NCBI RefSeq assembly: GCF_900109145.1
Contig: NZ_FNYY01000009.1
Coordinates: forward strand, 62,001-126,000
Source: Marinovum algicola
Lineage (GTDB): Bacteria; Pseudomonadota; Alphaproteobacteria; Rhodobacterales; Rhodobacteraceae
Direction of reading: 5' to 3'
Length of the DNA: 64,000 nucleotides
Below the pieces are notes generated by a model. It saw only the letters and a list, made by a program, of their open reading frames with translations, did not search any database and was not told the DNA's origin. Every line of letters begins with the position of its first letter. The stretch's first letter is position 1. Made by a program: the position numbers and the translations under genes. Positions 1 to 9,635 of the stretch are shown here, one piece after another.

Positions 1-712
1 GTCCGATGCCAACCCCGTCCCGCGTGAGATCACCCGGGCCGAAATGGACGAGATCCGGGGGCAATTCGTCGCCGCCGCCGAAATGGCCGACGGTGCCGGC
101 TTTGACATGATCGAGCTGCATGCCGCGCATGGCTATCTTTTGTCCTCCTTCATTTCGCCGGTCTCCAATCGGCGCACCGACACCTACGGCGGCCCGCTGG
201 ACAACCGCCTGCGCTATCCGCTGGAAGTCTTTGCCGCGATGCGCGCGGTCTGGCCCGAGACCAAGCCGATGTCGGTCCGCATTTCCGCCAATGACTGGCT
301 GGGCGACGAGGGTGTGACGCCGGACGAGGCCGTCGCCGTCGCGCGTGCCTTCCGCGCGGCCGGGGCCGATCTGATCGATGTTTCGGCGGGCCAGACCAGC
401 AACCGGGCCCGCCCGGTCTATGGCCGCATGTTCCAGACCCCGTTCAGCGACCGCATCCGCAACGAAGCCGGCATCCCGACCATGGCGGTGGGCAATATCT
501 ACGAGGCCGATCACGCCAATTCGATCCTGATGGCGGGTCGGGCCGATCTGGTGGCGGTGGGCCGGCCACATCTGGCCGATCCCTACTGGACGCTGCATCA
601 GGCTGCCCTGATCGGCGACCGCGCCGCGCCGGACTGGCCCTTGCCCTATCATGCCGGGCGCGACCAGTTGTGGCGGCTGGCCGACCGCGATGCCGAACAG
701 GTGCGGGCATGA
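1..712 (+). CDS. Old-Yellow-Enzyme-type FMN oxidoreductase, C-terminal part (partial; probably 2-aminobenzoyl-CoA monooxygenase/reductase or salicylyl-CoA 5-hydroxylase fusion)
   Basis: The reading frame is open from base 2, so the 5' end lies outside the window; 236 residues are visible. The OYE signature H-A-A-H-G-Y-L followed by [13 protein letters not shown] and the late VGRPHLADP motif mark the C-terminal half of an NADH:flavin oxidoreductase TIM barrel. In the CoA-dependent aminobenzoate pathway this domain is fused behind a flavin monooxygenase; the C-terminal sequence and the downstream aryl-CoA ligase, thiolase and hydratase fit that bifunctional protein, but the monooxygenase half is not visible. 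It ends in a 4-bp ATGA overlap with the SDR gene. The OYE assignment is firm; the fusion and substrate are inferred. Confidence 0.85.
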   Translation, partial: SDANPVPREITRAEMDEIRGQFVAAAEMADGAGFDMIELHAAHGYLLSSFISPVSNRRTDTYGGPLDNRLRYPLEVFAAMRAVWPETKPMSVRISANDWLGDEGVTPDEAVAVARAFRAAGADLIDVSAGQTSNRARPVYGRMFQTPFSDRIRNEAGIPTMAVGNIYEADHANSILMAGRADLVAVGRPHLADPYWTLHQAALIGDRAAPDWPLPYHAGRDQLWRLADRDAEQVRA

Positions 713-1428
713 GACGGGTTCTGGTCACCGGCGGCGGCACTGGCATCGGCCTCGCGATCGCCCGGGCCTTCGCGGCGGCCGGCGAGGGCGTCACCATTTC
801 CGGCCGGCGCGAGGCGCCGCTGCGCGCTGCGGCTGCGGCCGGCGGGTTCGACTGGATCACCGCCGATGTCACCTGCGAGGACGACATGCCCCGGTTGTTC
901 GCCCGGCCCTTTGATGTGGTCGTGGCCAATGCCGGCAGCGGCCAGCCCGCCAAGATCGCCGACCTGACGCTGGCACAATGGAACGCGACGCTGGCCGTCA
1001 ACCTTACGGGCACCTTCCTGACCTTCCGGGCGGCATTGGCCGGGATGCCTGTCGGCGGACGGTTGATCGCCCTCGCCTCCACCGCCTCCTTGCAGGGCGG
1101 CGCGGCGATCCCGGCCTATGCGGCGGCCAAGCACGGGGTGCTGGGGCTGGTGCGGTCGGTGGCGCAGGACGTGGCGCGGCGCGGCATTACCTGCAACGCC
1201 ATCTGCCCGGGTTTCGTCGATACCGACATGGCGCAGGCCGCCACCGAGGGGCTGATGAAACGCTTCGACATTCCCCGCGACGAGGCCGTCGCGCGGCTGG
1301 TCGGCGGCAACCCGATGCGGCGGTTGATTGATCCCGAGGAGGTGGCGGCGACGGCGCTTTTTCTGGCCTCGGAGGGGGCCGCCGCGATCAACGGCCACGC
1401 GCTCAGCATTTCCGGAGGCGAGATATGA
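709..1428 (+). CDS. SDR-family NAD(P)-dependent dehydrogenase
   Basis: A 239-residue classical short-chain dehydrogenase. The dinucleotide motif TGGGTGIG lies near the N-terminus, NAG follows at about residue 80, and the catalytic set is a serine in ALASTAS with Y-A-A-A-K; the PGFVDTDM and SISGGEI segments are typical of the FabG-like group. I chose ATG 709, which overlaps the preceding stop; an upstream in-frame start would place extra residues before the Rossmann fold. In this operon it probably oxidises the beta-hydroxyacyl-CoA-type or alicyclic hydroxy intermediate of ring degradation; the exact substrate is inferred from context only. Confidence 0.9.
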   Translation: MRRVLVTGGGTGIGLAIARAFAAAGEGVTISGRREAPLRAAAAAGGFDWITADVTCEDDMPRLFARPFDVVVANAGSGQPAKIADLTLAQWNATLAVNLTGTFLTFRAALAGMPVGGRLIALASTASLQGGAAIPAYAAAKHGVLGLVRSVAQDVARRGITCNAICPGFVDTDMAQAATEGLMKRFDIPRDEAVARLVGGNPMRRLIDPEEVAATALFLASEGAAAINGHALSISGGEI

Positions 1429-1892
1429 CGCTTGACGAGAAGATTTCGACCGACACGCTGTCGAAAACCCGGCTGCGCCTCTGGCTGCGGCTCCTCAAGC
1501 TGACCGGCAGCATCGAGGCCGAGTTGCGCCGCCGGCTGCGTGATCAGCATGGCACGACGCTGCCCAGGTTCGACGTGATGGCAGCGCTGGCGCGCCATCC
1601 CGAGGGGCTGAAGATGAGCGAGCTCTCGACATTCCTGCGGGTGTCGAACGGCAATGTCACCGGCGTTGTCGACCGGCTGACCGAAGATGGGCTGGCCTGC
1701 CGCGTGGCCTTTCCCGGCGACCGCCGGGCTCAGGTGGCGCGGCTGACCGAAGCGGGCAAGGCGGAATTCGCCGCGCTGGCGGTCGATCACGAAAGCTGGA
1801 TCAACGACATGCTGGACGGGTTCGACGAGGACGAGGCGCAACATCTCCTGGCCCTGCTCAGCGCATCGACGGAGGGAGGACCCAGACCATGA
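1425..1892 (+). CDS. MarR-family transcriptional regulator
   Basis: A 155-residue winged-helix protein. The recognition helix segment ([20 protein letters not shown]) and wing with D-R-R-A-Q are characteristic of MarR. It overlaps the SDR gene by 4 bp and the hydratase gene by 4 bp, so it is co-transcribed with the catabolic genes it probably controls. MarR proteins in aromatic operons commonly respond to the aryl-CoA thioester; the ligand here is not known. No operator can be proposed because the operon promoter is outside the window. Confidence 0.9.
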   Translation: MTLDEKISTDTLSKTRLRLWLRLLKLTGSIEAELRRRLRDQHGTTLPRFDVMAALARHPEGLKMSELSTFLRVSNGNVTGVVDRLTEDGLACRVAFPGDRRAQVARLTEAGKAEFAALAVDHESWINDMLDGFDEDEAQHLLALLSASTEGGPRP

Positions 1893-2692
1893 CAGGCACC
1901 CAGGCCGAACATTTCCGCTGCACGGTGGCGGGTGGCATTGCCCGCATCGCGCACGACCGGCCCGAGCGGAAGAACCCGTTCACCTTCGACAGTTACGCCG
2001 CGCTGCGCGACTGGTTTCGCGGGCTGGCCTATTCCGAGGACATCCATGCCGTGGTGATCCTGCCCAATGGCGGAAACTTCTCTTCCGGCGGAGACGTCCA
2101 TGATATCATCGGTCCGCTGACCCGGATGAGCATGAAGGAGCTTCTGGCCTTTACCCGGATGACCGGTGATCTGGTCAAGGCGATGGTGCATTGCGGCAAG
2201 CCGGTCATCGCCGCCGTCGATGGCGTCTGTGCCGGGGCCGGGGCGATCATGGCGATGGCCTCGGATCTGCGGCTGGCGACACCCGAGGCAAGGACTGCCT
2301 TCCTGTTCAACCGCGTCGGCCTCGCCGGCTGTGACATGGGCGCTTGCGCCATGCTGCCCCGGATCATCGGACAGGGCCGCGCGGCAGAGCTGCTTTACAC
2401 CGGGCGGGCCATGTCCGCCGAGGAGGGCGAGCGCTGGGGCTTCTTCAACCGCGTGGTCGCGGCCGAGGCGCTCGAGGGCGAGGCGGTGAAACTGGCCGAA
2501 CGCATCGTCGCCGGGCCGACATTCGCCAATTCCATGACCAAGACGATGCTGGCGCAGGAATGGAACATGAGCCTGGATCAGGCGATCGAAGCGGAGGCGC
2601 AAGCCCAGGCGATCTGCATGCAGGGCCGCGATTTCACCCGCGCCTACGAGGCCTTCGTGGCCAGGGCAAAACCGGTGTTCGAGGGCGACTGA
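1889..2692 (+). CDS. enoyl-CoA hydratase/isomerase family protein
   Basis: A 267-residue crotonase-fold protein. The oxyanion-hole segments are [13 protein letters not shown] near residue 67 and [20 protein letters not shown] near residue 112, followed by [21 protein letters not shown]. The normal length is about 260. Translationally coupled to the marR gene before it and, by 1 bp overlap, to the acyl-CoA dehydrogenase gene after it. It probably hydrates an unsaturated CoA intermediate after ring opening or reduction in the aminobenzoyl-CoA route. Confidence 0.92.
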   Translation: MTGTQAEHFRCTVAGGIARIAHDRPERKNPFTFDSYAALRDWFRGLAYSEDIHAVVILPNGGNFSSGGDVHDIIGPLTRMSMKELLAFTRMTGDLVKAMVHCGKPVIAAVDGVCAGAGAIMAMASDLRLATPEARTAFLFNRVGLAGCDMGACAMLPRIIGQGRAAELLYTGRAMSAEEGERWGFFNRVVAAEALEGEAVKLAERIVAGPTFANSMTKTMLAQEWNMSLDQAIEAEAQAQAICMQGRDFTRAYEAFVARAKPVFEGD

Positions 2693-3846
2693 TGGCTGAC
2701 ACATCTTACCGTTCCTGGCCGTTTCTGGACGAGGCGCATCGCGACTGGGCCAGGCAAGTCGAAACCGTGGCCGCCGGGCTCGAGATCGACCACAGTGACA
2801 CCGATGCGGCCTGTCGCCGGCTGGTCCAGGATCTGGGCGCGGCGGGGCTTTTGCAGGCCACCGCGAGCCCCGATGGCGCGCTCGAGGTGCGCAATCTCTG
2901 TCTCGCGCGCGAAATCCTGGCTCGCCACGACGGGCTGGCGGATTTCGCCTTTGCCATGCAGGGGCTGGGCACCGGTGCGATTTCGCTCTTCGGCACCGAG
3001 GCGCAGAAATCCCGGTGGCTGCCACAAACCCGCGCCGGCAAGGCGATTTCGGCCTTTGCCCTGACCGAGCCGGGCTCGGGATCCGACGTCGCCAATTCCA
3101 CCATGACGGCCCGCCGCGAGGGCGATGATTACATCCTCAATGGCGAAAAGACCTGGATCTCGAATGGCGGGATTGCCGATCTCTACACGCTCTTTGCCCG
3201 CACCGGCGAGGCCCCGGGGGCCAAGGGGCTTTCCGCCTTTGTCGTCCCCGCCGATCTGCCGGGGTTCGAAATCACCGAGCGGCTCGACACCATCGCGCCG
3301 CATCCCCTGGCCACCCTGCGGTTCACCGAGTGCCGGATTCCCGCCAGCGCGATGCTGGGCGCGCCGGGGCAGGGGTTTCGCATCGCCATGTCCGTGCTCG
3401 ACGTGTTTCGGCCGACCGTCGCGGCGGCGGCACTGGGATTTGCCCGCCGCGCGCTGGACGAGGCGCTTGCTCGCGTCGACAGCCGGCACGTGCAGGGCGC
3501 GCCCCTCTTTGATCTGCAAATGGTGCAGGGCCATCTGGCTGACATGGCACTTGACGTCGATGCGGCGGCGCTTCTGGTCTATCGCGCGGCCTGGGCCAAG
3601 GACACTGGCACGCCACGGATCACCCGCGAAGCGGCGATGGCCAAGCTCTTTGCCACCGATCACGCCCAGATCGTCATCGACAAGGCGGTGCAGATCTTTG
3701 GTGGCGAGGGAGTGCGCTCGGGCTCCACGGTCGAGACGCTTTATCGCGAAATCCGCGCCCTGCGCATCTACGAGGGCGCTTCGGACGTTCAAAAAGTCAT
3801 CATCGCCCGCGCCGCCCGCGCGGCCCATCAGGGAGACCGCGCATGA
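2692..3846 (+). CDS. acyl-CoA dehydrogenase family flavoprotein
   Basis: A 384-residue FAD-dependent acyl-CoA dehydrogenase. Visible are the FAD/substrate signature [14 protein letters not shown] near residue 122, [17 protein letters not shown], and the C-terminal [15 protein letters not shown] and [14 protein letters not shown] segments that carry the fold's second signature. The start is ATG 2692, which shares one base with the hydratase stop; an in-frame extension upstream lies wholly inside the hydratase gene and is not real. Overlaps the ligase by 4 bp. Role: alpha,beta-desaturation of an acyl-CoA intermediate; substrate unknown. Confidence 0.93.
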   Translation: MADTSYRSWPFLDEAHRDWARQVETVAAGLEIDHSDTDAACRRLVQDLGAAGLLQATASPDGALEVRNLCLAREILARHDGLADFAFAMQGLGTGAISLFGTEAQKSRWLPQTRAGKAISAFALTEPGSGSDVANSTMTARREGDDYILNGEKTWISNGGIADLYTLFARTGEAPGAKGLSAFVVPADLPGFEITERLDTIAPHPLATLRFTECRIPASAMLGAPGQGFRIAMSVLDVFRPTVAAAALGFARRALDEALARVDSRHVQGAPLFDLQMVQGHLADMALDVDAAALLVYRAAWAKDTGTPRITREAAMAKLFATDHAQIVIDKAVQIFGGEGVRSGSTVETLYREIRALRIYEGASDVQKVIIARAARAAHQGDRA

Positions 3847-5465
3847 CACTCCGCCCCTCCGGCCACACCGACACCTTTGCCCGCGACAACCTGCCCCCCG
3901 AAGAGAACTGGCCCGACCTGCTGCTTGACGGTTTCGACTATCCCGACCGGCTGAATGCCGCCGTCGAGCTGACCGACGCGATGGTCGACAAGGGCTTTGG
4001 CGACCACACGGCCCTGATCGGCAACGGGCGCAGGCGCACCTACAAGGAGCTGACAGACTGGACCAACCGCCTGGCGCATGTGCTGGTCGAAGACCTTGGC
4101 GTGCAGCCCGGCAACCGGGTGCTGATCCGTTCGGCCAACAATCCGGCCATGGTGGCCTGCTGGCTGGCCGCGACCAAGGCCGGGGCCGTGGTCGTCAACA
4201 CCATGCCGATGCTGCGCGCCGGAGAGCTGGTGAAATATGTCGACAAGGCCGAGGTCCAGTTCGCGCTCTGCGATACCCGGCTGATGGAGGAAATGACGGC
4301 CTGCGCCGGAAAATGTCCGAGCCTGAAGTCGGTCATGGGGTTTGACGGCACCTCGAACCACGAGGCCGAGCTGGACCGGCTGGCGCTGGAAAAGCCGGTG
4401 CATTTCGACGCGGTCGACACGGCACAGGACGACGTGGCGCTTTTGGGCTTCACCTCCGGTTCGACCGGCGCGCCGAAGGCGACGATGCATTTTCACCGCG
4501 ATCTGCTGATCATCGCCGACGGCTACGCCAAGGAAGTTCTGGGCGTGACACCCGAGGATGTCTTTGTCGGCTCGCCGCCGTTGGCCTTTACCTTCGGACT
4601 GGGCGGACTGGCGATCTTTCCGCTGCGCTTCGGGGCCGCTGCGACGCTGCTGGAAACCGCCTCGCCGCCTAACATGATCGAGATCATCCAGAAATACCGC
4701 GCCACCGTCTCCTTCACCGCGCCGACGGCCTATCGCGTGATGTTGCAGGCGATGGAAGAGGGCGCGGACCTGTCGTCCCTGCGGGCGGCGGTGTCGGCGG
4801 GCGAGACATTGCCCAAGCCGGTCTATGACGCCTGGATCGCCCAGACCGGCAAACCGATGCTCGACGGGATCGGGGCCACGGAAATGCTGCATATCTTCAT
4901 TTCGAACCACTTCGACGATCATCGCCCGGCCTGTACCGGCAAACCGACCGCCGGCTATCAGGCCAGGGTTCTGCAAGAGGATGGGCGCGAAGCGCCACGC
5001 GGCACGATGGGCCGGCTTGCCGTGCGCGGCCCCACCGGATGCCGCTATCTGCGCGGCGAGCGGCAGACGGAATATGTTCAGGACGGCTGGAACATCACCG
5101 GCGACAGTTTCGTGCAGGACGAAGAGGGCTATTTCCACTTCACCGCCCGCAGCGACGACGTGATCGTTTCGGCCGGCTACAACATCGCCGGGCCCGAGGT
5201 CGAGGCTGCGCTGCTGGCCCATCCCGACGTCTCCGAATGCGGCGTGATCGGTGCCCCGGACGAGACCCGCGGCATGATCGTCGAGGCGCATGTGGTGCTG
5301 ATGCCGGGTGTCACGCCCTCGCAGGAGCTGACCACGCGCTTGCAAGAGCACGTCAAGGCCACCATCGCGCCCTACAAATATCCCCGGGCGCTGCGCTATG
5401 TCGACAGCCTGCCCAAGACGTCGACAGGCAAGATCCAGCGCTTTTTGTTGCGGGCGAAGGACTGA
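3843..5465 (+). CDS. AMP-forming aryl-CoA ligase (probable 2-aminobenzoate/benzoate-CoA ligase)
   Basis: A 540-residue ANL-superfamily adenylating enzyme. The P-loop [18 protein letters not shown] starts near residue 200, A5 is about [11 protein letters not shown]7/A8 are [15 protein letters not shown] and [20 protein letters not shown], and the C-terminal catalytic lysine is in [10 protein letters not shown]. This is the benzoate-CoA-ligase-like architecture and length. It activates the aromatic acid to its CoA thioester, the entry step of the pathway. The presence of RidA and the bifunctional-type oxidoreductase favours 2-aminobenzoate over benzoate, but substrate choice cannot be read from sequence alone. 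Confidence 0.9.
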   Translation: MTLRPSGHTDTFARDNLPPEENWPDLLLDGFDYPDRLNAAVELTDAMVDKGFGDHTALIGNGRRRTYKELTDWTNRLAHVLVEDLGVQPGNRVLIRSANNPAMVACWLAATKAGAVVVNTMPMLRAGELVKYVDKAEVQFALCDTRLMEEMTACAGKCPSLKSVMGFDGTSNHEAELDRLALEKPVHFDAVDTAQDDVALLGFTSGSTGAPKATMHFHRDLLIIADGYAKEVLGVTPEDVFVGSPPLAFTFGLGGLAIFPLRFGAAATLLETASPPNMIEIIQKYRATVSFTAPTAYRVMLQAMEEGADLSSLRAAVSAGETLPKPVYDAWIAQTGKPMLDGIGATEMLHIFISNHFDDHRPACTGKPTAGYQARVLQEDGREAPRGTMGRLAVRGPTGCRYLRGERQTEYVQDGWNITGDSFVQDEEGYFHFTARSDDVIVSAGYNIAGPEVEAALLAHPDVSECGVIGAPDETRGMIVEAHVVLMPGVTPSQELTTRLQEHVKATIAPYKYPRALRYVDSLPKTSTGKIQRFLLRAKD

Positions 5466-5468
5466 GGC

Positions 5469-5882
5469 ATGGCCTTCGAGATCGCGCAGCTGGTGCTGTT
5501 TCGCCATTGCGACCCGGCGGGGATCGTTTTCTTTCCGCGCTACTTCGAAATGATGAACGATTGTGTCGAGGCCTTCTTTGACGAAACGCTGGGCTGGCCC
5601 TTTGCCGAGGTGCACAAGACGGCCGCCGTGCCCACGGCCGAAATCCGCACCCGGTTTCAGCGGCCGAGTTTTCACGGTGATCGGCTGACCCTGCGACTGG
5701 TCATCACCCATGTCGGGCGAAGTTCGCTCGGCTATGACATGCGTGCGATTTGCGGCGAAGAGCTGCGTTTTGCCACTGAGGCCGTGCTGGTGCATGTCGA
5801 CGGGGCGGGCAAACCAGCGCCCTGGCCCGAAGAGATCCGGCAGACACTCCTGCCCTTGAAGGAAGCGAACCATGACACATGA
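5469..5882 (+). CDS. 4-hydroxybenzoyl-CoA-type hotdog thioesterase
   Basis: A 137-residue single hotdog domain. The 4HBT signature H-C-D-P-A-G-I-V-F-F-P-R-Y near residues 14-26 carries the catalytic Asp. Only 3 bases separate it from the ligase stop, and it overlaps the RidA gene by 11 bp. Likely a housekeeping thioesterase that releases CoA from stalled aryl-CoA or ring-cleaved intermediates; such a gene often accompanies CoA-dependent aromatic operons. Confidence 0.9.
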   Translation: MAFEIAQLVLFRHCDPAGIVFFPRYFEMMNDCVEAFFDETLGWPFAEVHKTAAVPTAEIRTRFQRPSFHGDRLTLRLVITHVGRSSLGYDMRAICGEELRFATEAVLVHVDGAGKPAPWPEEIRQTLLPLKEANHDT

Positions 5883-6267
5883 GATCATTCACCCCGAAGG
5901 CTGGCTTCCCGCCAAGGGCTATGCCAACGGCGTTCTGGCCAAGGACGGCACGCTGCATATCGGCGGCCAGATCGGCTGGGACGGCACCAAGCAATTCGTT
6001 GGCGGCGGCTTTGTCGGCCAAATGCGGCAGGCACTGAAAAACATCGCGGCCATCGTCGAGGCGGCGGGCGGGCAGGTGTCGGATGTTGCGCGTCTGACCT
6101 GGTTCGTGACCGACAAATCGGTCTATCTTGCCCATCAGGCCGAGGTCGGCGCGGCTTATCGCGAGGTCTTCGGCAAGCATTTCCCGGCCATGTCGATGGT
6201 GGTCGTCGCCGATCTGATCGAGGATGAGGCGCTGGTGGAAATCGAAGCCACGGCACATATCGGATGA
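5872..6267 (+). CDS. RidA-family enamine/imine deaminase
   Basis: A 131-residue YjgF/YER057c/UK114 protein; the segments GGQIGWDGT, QALKNIAAIVEAAGG and the C-terminal LVEIEATAHI are typical. RidA proteins hydrolyse enamines and imines to ketones plus ammonia. In an aminobenzoyl-CoA operon this offers a reasonable route for removing the ring-derived amino group after reduction or dearomatisation; that role is inferred. Overlaps both neighbours (11 bp upstream, 4 bp downstream), so it is expressed in stoichiometric context with the pathway. Confidence 0.9.
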   Translation: MTHEIIHPEGWLPAKGYANGVLAKDGTLHIGGQIGWDGTKQFVGGGFVGQMRQALKNIAAIVEAAGGQVSDVARLTWFVTDKSVYLAHQAEVGAAYREVFGKHFPAMSMVVVADLIEDEALVEIEATAHIG

Positions 6268-7469
6268 TGGAGCGGGTCTATATCTGCGATTACCTCCGCA
6301 CGCCGATCGGCCGCTACGGCGGCGCGCTGGCGACGGTGCGCAACGACGATCTCGCCGCCCTGCCGGTCACGGCGCTGATGGCGCGCAACCCCGGGCTGGA
6401 CCCGGCGGCGGTGGATCAGGTCATCTTTGGTGCCGCCAATCAGGCAGGCGAGGACAACCGCAACCTCGCGCGCATGGTGGTGCTGCTTTCGGGCCTGCCT
6501 GAAAGCGTTCCGGCGGTCACCGTGAACCGGCTCTGCGCCTCGGGCATGGATGCCGTTGTCGCCGGCGCGCGTCAGATTCAGGTAGGCGAGGCCGGTCTGG
6601 TGATTGCCGGCGGCGCCGAGAGCATGAGCCGCGCGCCCTTTGTGATGCCGAAGCCCGAAACCGCCTTTTCCCGCGCCGCCGAAATCCACGACACGACCAT
6701 CGGCTGGCGGTTCGTCAATCGCCGGATCGCCACGCAATACGGCACCGAGTCGATGCCGGAAACCGCCGAGAACGTGGCCGAAGCCTTTGACGTGAGCCGC
6801 GCCGACCAGGATCGCCTGGCGCTATCCAGCCAGACCCGCGCCGCCCGTGCGATTGCCGACGGGCGTATGGCCGAGGAAATCCTGCCGGTCCCGGTGGCCG
6901 GACGCCGTGGCCAGATGACCGAGGTGACGCAGGACGAACACCCGCGCGAGACCACGCTGGACAAGCTGGGTGGGCTGAAGGCCATCTGCCGCGATGGCGG
7001 CAGCGTGACCGCCGGCAATGCCTCGGGGGTCAACGATGGCGCGGCGGCGCTGATCCTGGCGTCGGAACGGGCGGTCGCGGCGCAGGGGCTGACGCCACTG
7101 GCCGAATATCGCGGCGCGCAAAGCGCGGGTGTGGCGCCGCGCGTGATGGGCATCGGCCCGGTGCCGGCGGTGCAAAAGCTCTGCGCCCGGCTCGGCATGA
7201 CGCCGCAAGAGTTCGACCTGATCGAATTGAACGAGGCCTTCGCAGCGCAGGCCATCGCCGTCTGTCGTGAGCTGGGTCTCGATCCCTTTGCCGCTCACGT
7301 CAATCCGCGCGGCGGGGCGATCGCGCTGGGCCATCCGCTGGGCATGACCGGGGCGCGGCTGATTGGCACGGCCGCCATGGCCATCGCCCGCGGGGAGTCG
7401 CGGACGGCCCTGGCCACACTCTGCGTCGGTGTGGGCCAGGGGGTGGCCGTCGCCCTGCGCGCACCTTGA
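6264..7469 (+). CDS. acetyl-CoA acyltransferase / 3-oxoadipyl-CoA-type thiolase
   Basis: A 401-residue thiolase. The nucleophilic Cys is in VNRLCASGMDAV near residue 90, the His in GGAIALGHPLGMTGARL, and the second Cys in LCVGVGQG near the C-terminus, where Val stands in place of the usual second Gly. The N-terminal YICDYLRTPIGRYGGAL resembles PcaF/PaaJ-type thiolases. It would release acetyl-CoA in the last step of the pathway. It ends immediately before the convergent copper operon, with the two stop codons abutting and no obvious terminator. Confidence 0.92.
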   Translation: MMERVYICDYLRTPIGRYGGALATVRNDDLAALPVTALMARNPGLDPAAVDQVIFGAANQAGEDNRNLARMVVLLSGLPESVPAVTVNRLCASGMDAVVAGARQIQVGEAGLVIAGGAESMSRAPFVMPKPETAFSRAAEIHDTTIGWRFVNRRIATQYGTESMPETAENVAEAFDVSRADQDRLALSSQTRAARAIADGRMAEEILPVPVAGRRGQMTEVTQDEHPRETTLDKLGGLKAICRDGGSVTAGNASGVNDGAAALILASERAVAAQGLTPLAEYRGAQSAGVAPRVMGIGPVPAVQKLCARLGMTPQEFDLIELNEAFAAQAIAVCRELGLDPFAAHVNPRGGAIALGHPLGMTGARLIGTAAMAIARGESRTALATLCVGVGQGVAVALRAP

Positions 7470-8234
7470 TCAGAGCACAAGAACCTTCAGCGGCATCCAG
7501 ATCCCCATGACGATCATCATCAGGTTTTCGGTCAGGGAAACGAACCCGAGGGGCACGTTGCTGCTGCCGCCGACACAGGCGCATTTCAGCTCGCGTTGAT
7601 CGATGTAGACCGCCTTGAAGACGGAGACCGCGCCGACCGTGCCGATGAAGAGCGCCACCGGCGCCGACAGCCAGGTCAGCGCCCCGGCGACCATGAGGAT
7701 GCCGGCAAAGGCTTCGCCGAAGGGATAGATATATCCGTATCGCACCCAGCGCCGGGCGAGGAGGTCGTAGTTCAGGAACATCGTCGAAAAGCTTTCGACG
7801 TCTTGCAGTTTCTGAACCGCAAGGAAGCACATCGAGATCGCGATGAACCATTCGGCGCCGCGTAGCGTCAGGATCGAGCCGAACATCGCCCAGCTCAGGC
7901 CAAGCGCCATCAGGAAGGCGACGGAGAAGATGGCGATGACCGGCTGATAGCTGGTCTCGTCGGCATCCTGCGTCTCCTTGCCAAAGTGGACGCGCAGATC
8001 GTCGTAGCCGCCGATCCGCTCATCCCCGAGCCAGGTCTGGGGTGTGGTCTCGACGCCATGTTTCTCCATGAAGGCATCGGTTTCCTCGCGGGTGGTCAGG
8101 TGGTGGTCCTCGACCGCATATCCCTCTCTCTCCAGAAGAGCCTTGGATTTCAGCCCGTAGGGGCAGAGGTGATCCGGCATGGCCATCCGGTAGAGTTTCG
8201 CTGTGCGCGAGGCGGGGTTTGTCTGCTTGTTCAT
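7470..8234 (-). CDS. glutaredoxin-like domain fused to MauE/DoxX-type membrane domain
   Basis: A 254-residue two-part protein. Residues about 12-80 are a glutaredoxin-like domain with C-P-Y-G at 24-27 (resolving Cys replaced by Gly) and TTPQTWLGDERIGGYDD, which contains the cis-Pro and glutathione-side motif. Residues about 100-254 form at least four membrane segments with a MauE-like end, including the C-A-C-V-G-G motif. ATG 8234 is separated by 1 bp from the DUF305 stop. MauE relatives work in periplasmic redox maturation; as the last gene of a copA-cueR operon it probably serves thiol or electron supply during copper stress. Exact partner unknown. Confidence 0.8.
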   Translation of the reverse strand: MNKQTNPASRTAKLYRMAMPDHLCPYGLKSKALLEREGYAVEDHHLTTREETDAFMEKHGVETTPQTWLGDERIGGYDDLRVHFGKETQDADETSYQPVIAIFSVAFLMALGLSWAMFGSILTLRGAEWFIAISMCFLAVQKLQDVESFSTMFLNYDLLARRWVRYGYIYPFGEAFAGILMVAGALTWLSAPVALFIGTVGAVSVFKAVYIDQRELKCACVGGSSNVPLGFVSLTENLMMIVMGIWMPLKVLVL

Positions 8235-8235
8235 G

Positions 8236-9102
8236 TCAGGCTCCACAGCTGTAGAAGCCGCGGTATCCGGCGCTGAGACCGGCGTCGAGTTCGAGCACCA
8301 TGGTCGCTTCGACCGGTTCCGCACCGGCGGCGTCGAGCGAGCTGCCGTCTTCGGCGGCTTCGAGACGGATCGTCAGGCCCTCGGTGCCGAGACCGGACGC
8401 GGTTTCCCCGATGCGGACCAGATCGTCGCTCAGCTTGACCAATCCGGCAGTTTCGCCATCGGCCTCGCCCAGAGCGAGCACCGGCGGGCTGCCGGGGGTG
8501 TAGTTGAAGGTGCAGCCCGGGCCGCCGGGCAGAAGCTGCGCAATCTCGCCGTCTGTCATGAAACCGGGGTCGATCACCGCGACATTCGCGGTCGAGAGCG
8601 CTTCCTCGAGGCTCACGATACTCGGCGTGGCGGGGTCTTGCGTTTCGGGGGCATCGCCGGAGTTTTCGATCTCGTTGATCAGATAGCGCATCTCGGCGAT
8701 CTCCTTGTCCTGCGCATAAACGATCTCGTCGGCGAGCTTGCGCACGCGCGGATCGGAAATTCCGGCCCGGCTCGAGGTCATGATCGCAATCGAATGGTGC
8801 GGGATCATCGCGCGCATGTAGCTGGTGTCCCCGACCGTCACCTGGCTGCGCACAAGCCAGAGCGAGCCCGCAAAGGCCAGCGCGGCCCCGGCGAAAATCG
8901 CCGTGTTGATCGACTTGTTGGAATACATCGAAAGCATGAAGGCGAGCATGATGATCGCCATCGTCGCACCCATCAGAAGCGCCATGTAGGCCCGGGTTTC
9001 GGACCAGAACACATGGGAAAGCAGATAGGTGTTCAGATACATCAGGATGAACATCACGACCGTCGATGTCGCGATCATTCCGGCAAATCTCCAATAAGAC
9101 AT
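8236..9102 (-). CDS. DUF305-containing membrane-anchored protein (putative copper-binding)
   Basis: A 288-residue protein. Three hydrophobic segments occupy about residues 5-30, 37-62 and 67-86. A DUF305 core follows, with MIPHHSIAIM and YAQDKEIAEM, the His/Met-containing signatures of this ferritin-like family. The last 130 residues form an additional soluble domain without a family I recognise. DUF305 proteins are frequent in copper and silver resistance loci. ATG 9102 has an AGAGGAAA ribosome site. The gene is separated from the channel gene by about 100 bp that carry a strong inverted repeat. Confidence 0.8.
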   Translation of the reverse strand: MSYWRFAGMIATSTVVMFILMYLNTYLLSHVFWSETRAYMALLMGATMAIIMLAFMLSMYSNKSINTAIFAGAALAFAGSLWLVRSQVTVGDTSYMRAMIPHHSIAIMTSSRAGISDPRVRKLADEIVYAQDKEIAEMRYLINEIENSGDAPETQDPATPSIVSLEEALSTANVAVIDPGFMTDGEIAQLLPGGPGCTFNYTPGSPPVLALGEADGETAGLVKLSDDLVRIGETASGLGTEGLTIRLEAAEDGSSLDAAGAEPVEATMVLELDAGLSAGYRGFYSCGA

Positions 9103-9148
9103 GTTTCGTTTCCTCTGCTTGGACGGATACCAGTACAGATGGAAAACG

Positions 9149-9168
9149 ACATTCCCGCGCTGGAATGT
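9149..9168 (-). terminator. 7-bp inverted repeat with T-run, terminator or operator
   Basis: ACATTCC, a 6-base loop and GGAATGT form a perfect hairpin between the channel gene and the DUF305 gene. On the minus strand it is followed by CG and TTTT, and on the plus strand by a T6 run a few bases away, so it could terminate either strand. It could also act as an operator for the DUF305 gene. The structure is certain; its role is not. Confidence 0.45.
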
Positions 9169-9206
9169 TCCGGATTTTTTGCAGCAATCGCCAAAGAGGC
9201 GATGTT

Positions 9207-9623
9207 TCAATCGGGTTTTCGCGTCACCACGAGAAAGAGGGTCGAGGCCGAGCAGCTTATCAAGAGAAAGCCGTTCAGCGCCTCGACGCCGGCAAGAAAG
9301 CGGAAATGGCCGGTCGGGTAAATGTCGCCCAATCCAAGCGAGGAATAATTGACCAGTGAAAAATAGAAGACATCCATGAATGAATTGACGTCCTCCTGCT
9401 CGAAACCGCCAATGCCCAGATTGTCGCCCAGTGAAAAGCCGATGGCGTAAAGCCCGGCTTCGAGAATATGCGCGCCTCCCAGCCCGTAAAGGGCAAGCAG
9501 GAGGCGCGCCGGTGTGGCGAAGGTCCGCCGCGTTGCGGCGGACATCACCCAGCTCATGGCCGCGACATGGACAAGACCGCTCATGCCAAAGAGGATGAGT
9601 GCCAGAACAATGGCCCAGCCCAT
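9207..9623 (-). CDS. small two-transmembrane potassium-channel-family protein
   Basis: 138 residues with N-terminal hydrophobic segments (about 1-25 and 40-62) and a pore region ending in Y-S-S-L-G-L-G-D at 93-100, close to the K+ filter T-x-G-Y-G-D but with Leu for Tyr, then a final membrane helix. No cytoplasmic RCK domain is present. It sits 12 bp after cueR in the copA-cueR transcript. A channel in such an operon could balance charge during Cu+ export, or conduct another ion; both are speculative. Confidence 0.75.
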   Translation of the reverse strand: MGWAIVLALILFGMSGLVHVAAMSWVMSAATRRTFATPARLLLALYGLGGAHILEAGLYAIGFSLGDNLGIGGFEQEDVNSFMDVFYFSLVNYSSLGLGDIYPTGHFRFLAGVEALNGFLLISCSASTLFLVVTRKPD

Positions 9624-9635
9624 GCCCGAACCCCG

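Noticed and set aside
2344-2691. Upstream extension of the acyl-CoA dehydrogenase, suggesting a fusion with the hydratase
   Set aside because: The extension is in a different frame inside an intact hydratase gene; the true start overlaps the hydratase stop.
3828-5888. 686-codon open frame on the minus strand
   Set aside because: It is antisense to the aryl-CoA ligase and thioesterase genes, has no recognisable motif and owes its length to GC-rich codon bias.
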